Assembly (NCBI GenBank): GCA_026391415.1
Contig: JAPLEL010000174.1
Span: 1-46,386 of the forward strand
Reading direction: 5' to 3'
Length of the DNA: 46,386 bases
DNA from: Bacteroidota bacterium
Lineage (GTDB): Bacteria > Bacteroidota > Bacteroidia > Chitinophagales > Chitinophagaceae
Shown: piece after piece, positions 45,588 through 46,386 of the stretch
Position numbering within the stretch: position 1 is the first letter of the stretch
Layout: the number at the start of each line of letters is the position of its first letter
Position numbers and translations under genes: made by a program
The notes under the pieces: model-generated
Database searches by the model: none
Seen by the model: the letters and a program-made list of their open reading frames with translations, nothing else
Told to the model about the DNA's origin: nothing

Positions 45588-46386
45588 TTAGTACACTACT
45601 ACTTCTCTTTCTAGTAGGATATTGAATTTCAAATGTACAGATTGAATAATTTCTTCTGAGAAATGGTAAATTTCTTTACCAGTGCCATGATTGTAATTAA
45701 CAATCACTAAAGATTGTTTTTCGTAACAGCCAACATTTCCTTTTTTAATACCCTTCCAACCGCAGGCTTCAATTAGCCAACCTGCCGCAATTTTATAGAT
45801 ATCGTCCGAAATTGGAAAAGCACTCATTTTTGGATGTTTTGTAATTAAATTTTCAAATTCCAACTTAGTAACGGTGGGGTTTTTAAAAAAACTGCCCGCA
45901 TTGCCAATTTTTTTTGGATCTGGTAGTTTCTCTGTTCTAATTTGAATAACCGCATTAGAAATAGCTTGAACACTTGGTTGTTTATTATTTTTTTGATGTA
46001 ATACTTCCTTAATCGCACCATATTCGGTTCTAAAAATGGGTTGCTTTTGTAAAATAAATTGTACAGAAGTAATTATATATCTATTTTTTTCATGCTTAAA
46101 TAGGCTTTTTCTATAGCCAAAATTGCAACTGCTATTATTAAGGGTTACAAATCTAGACGTCAACACATCATAGGCTTTCACCGATTCAATGCAATCCTTT
46201 ACCTCCACTCCATAAGCTCCAATATTTTGAATAGGAGCTGCACCCACCGTGCCCGGAATAAGGCTTAAATTTTCCACACCACCCCATCCTTTCTGAACAC
46301 AGTAACTTACAAAATGATGCCAATTTTCGCCAGCCCCCACCGATAAAAATACTTCAGAGGCAGTTTCTTGCACTTTTTTAATACCC
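45588..46386 (-). CDS. murB: UDP-N-acetylenolpyruvoylglucosamine reductase (partial, lacks N-terminus)
   Basis: The C-terminal about 266 residues of MurB, the FAD- and NADPH-dependent enzyme that reduces the MurA product to UDP-N-acetylmuramate. The frame stays open to the right edge (GIKKVQET...), so the start lies beyond the window; the GTG at 46373 is internal. Signature parts are VGAGENWHHFV, NLSLIPGTVGAAPIQNIGAYGVE, YRKSLFK (NADPH/substrate side) and GSFFKNP with the catalytic Ser. The C-terminus (NVGCYEKQSLVIVNY) matches type I MurB. It lies just upstream of murA, so consecutive peptidoglycan steps are adjacent. Confidence 0.93.
   Translation of the reverse strand, partial: GIKKVQETASEVFLSVGAGENWHHFVSYCVQKGWGGVENLSLIPGTVGAAPIQNIGAYGVEVKDCIESVKAYDVLTSRFVTLNNSSCNFGYRKSLFKHEKNRYIITSVQFILQKQPIFRTEYGAIKEVLHQKNNKQPSVQAISNAVIQIRTEKLPDPKKIGNAGSFFKNPTVTKLEFENLITKHPKMSAFPISDDIYKIAAGWLIEACGWKGIKKGNVGCYEKQSLVIVNYNHGTGKEIYHFSEEIIQSVHLKFNILLEREVVVY

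Noticed and set aside
1-46386. Mobile element or prophage
   Set aside because: No transposase, integrase, phage structural genes, terminal inverted repeats or tRNA-linked attachment sites were seen.

Overview
This AT-rich window carries no rRNA, tRNA, CRISPR array or insertion sequence that I could see. It reads as chromosomal DNA from a Bacteroidota bacterium, probably near Chitinophagaceae (family placement is inference). The evidence is a SusC/SusD pair, several TonB-dependent outer-membrane receptors, tandem DUF1573 proteins, a DUF5723-like barrel protein, an FHS-type sugar permease, and recurring TAnnTTTG elements, the -7 box of the Bacteroidota housekeeping sigma factor. Both window ends cut a gene: a thiamine-diphosphate E1 dehydrogenase on the left and murB on the right.

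Layout. 1-7.1 kb is mostly housekeeping and envelope genes: E1 component, two DUF1573 proteins, a class I/II aminotransferase with a very short leader, a gap holding a candidate small RNA, a DUF5723-like protein, an orphan exported protein and a small membrane protein. 7.1-24.1 kb, all on the minus strand, is a glycan-utilisation-type locus. In transcription order it holds an exported TIM-barrel-like protein, a Tat-signal DegT-type aminotransferase, a propeller-like protein, a frameshifted ceramidase-family gene, SusC, SusD, a DUF5017-type lipoprotein, a sugar permease, NagA, a NagB-like protein, a LacI-type regulator and a Tat-signal Gfo/Idh/MocA oxidoreductase. 24.3-28.2 kb (plus strand) holds a PhoD-type phosphatase and a GH95-type glycosidase. 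28.3-31.3 kb (minus) pairs a GntP transporter with an IlvD/Edd sugar-acid dehydratase. 31.5-46.4 kb is a mixed envelope region: barrel proteins, three TonB-dependent receptors, a heptad-repeat membrane protein, an operon of membrane protein, XRE regulator, GNAT enzyme and NhaD antiporter, then murA and murB.

How the genes may work together. SusC/SusD with its partner lipoprotein would capture and import an oligosaccharide. The permease, NagA and the NagB-like enzyme point to an N-acetylated amino sugar as the product. Two near-identical palindromes centred on CpG lie upstream of susC and upstream of the DegT gene. They fit a LacI-family operator and would place both halves of the locus under the LacI-type regulator encoded in it. 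The unusual feature is that an aminotransferase and a Gfo/Idh oxidoreductase, the classic pair for making or unmaking amino sugars, both carry twin-arginine export signals and sit beside a ceramidase-family amidase. This suggests N-acyl amino-sugar or aminocyclitol chemistry outside the cytoplasm (inference). No GlcNAc kinase or recognisable hexosaminidase is present in the window.

Other points of note: a SusD with an inserted Gly-rich repeat segment, a perfectly phased nine-heptad coiled coil, MurA with Asp in place of the catalytic Cys, and a NagB-like enzyme with altered catalytic residues.
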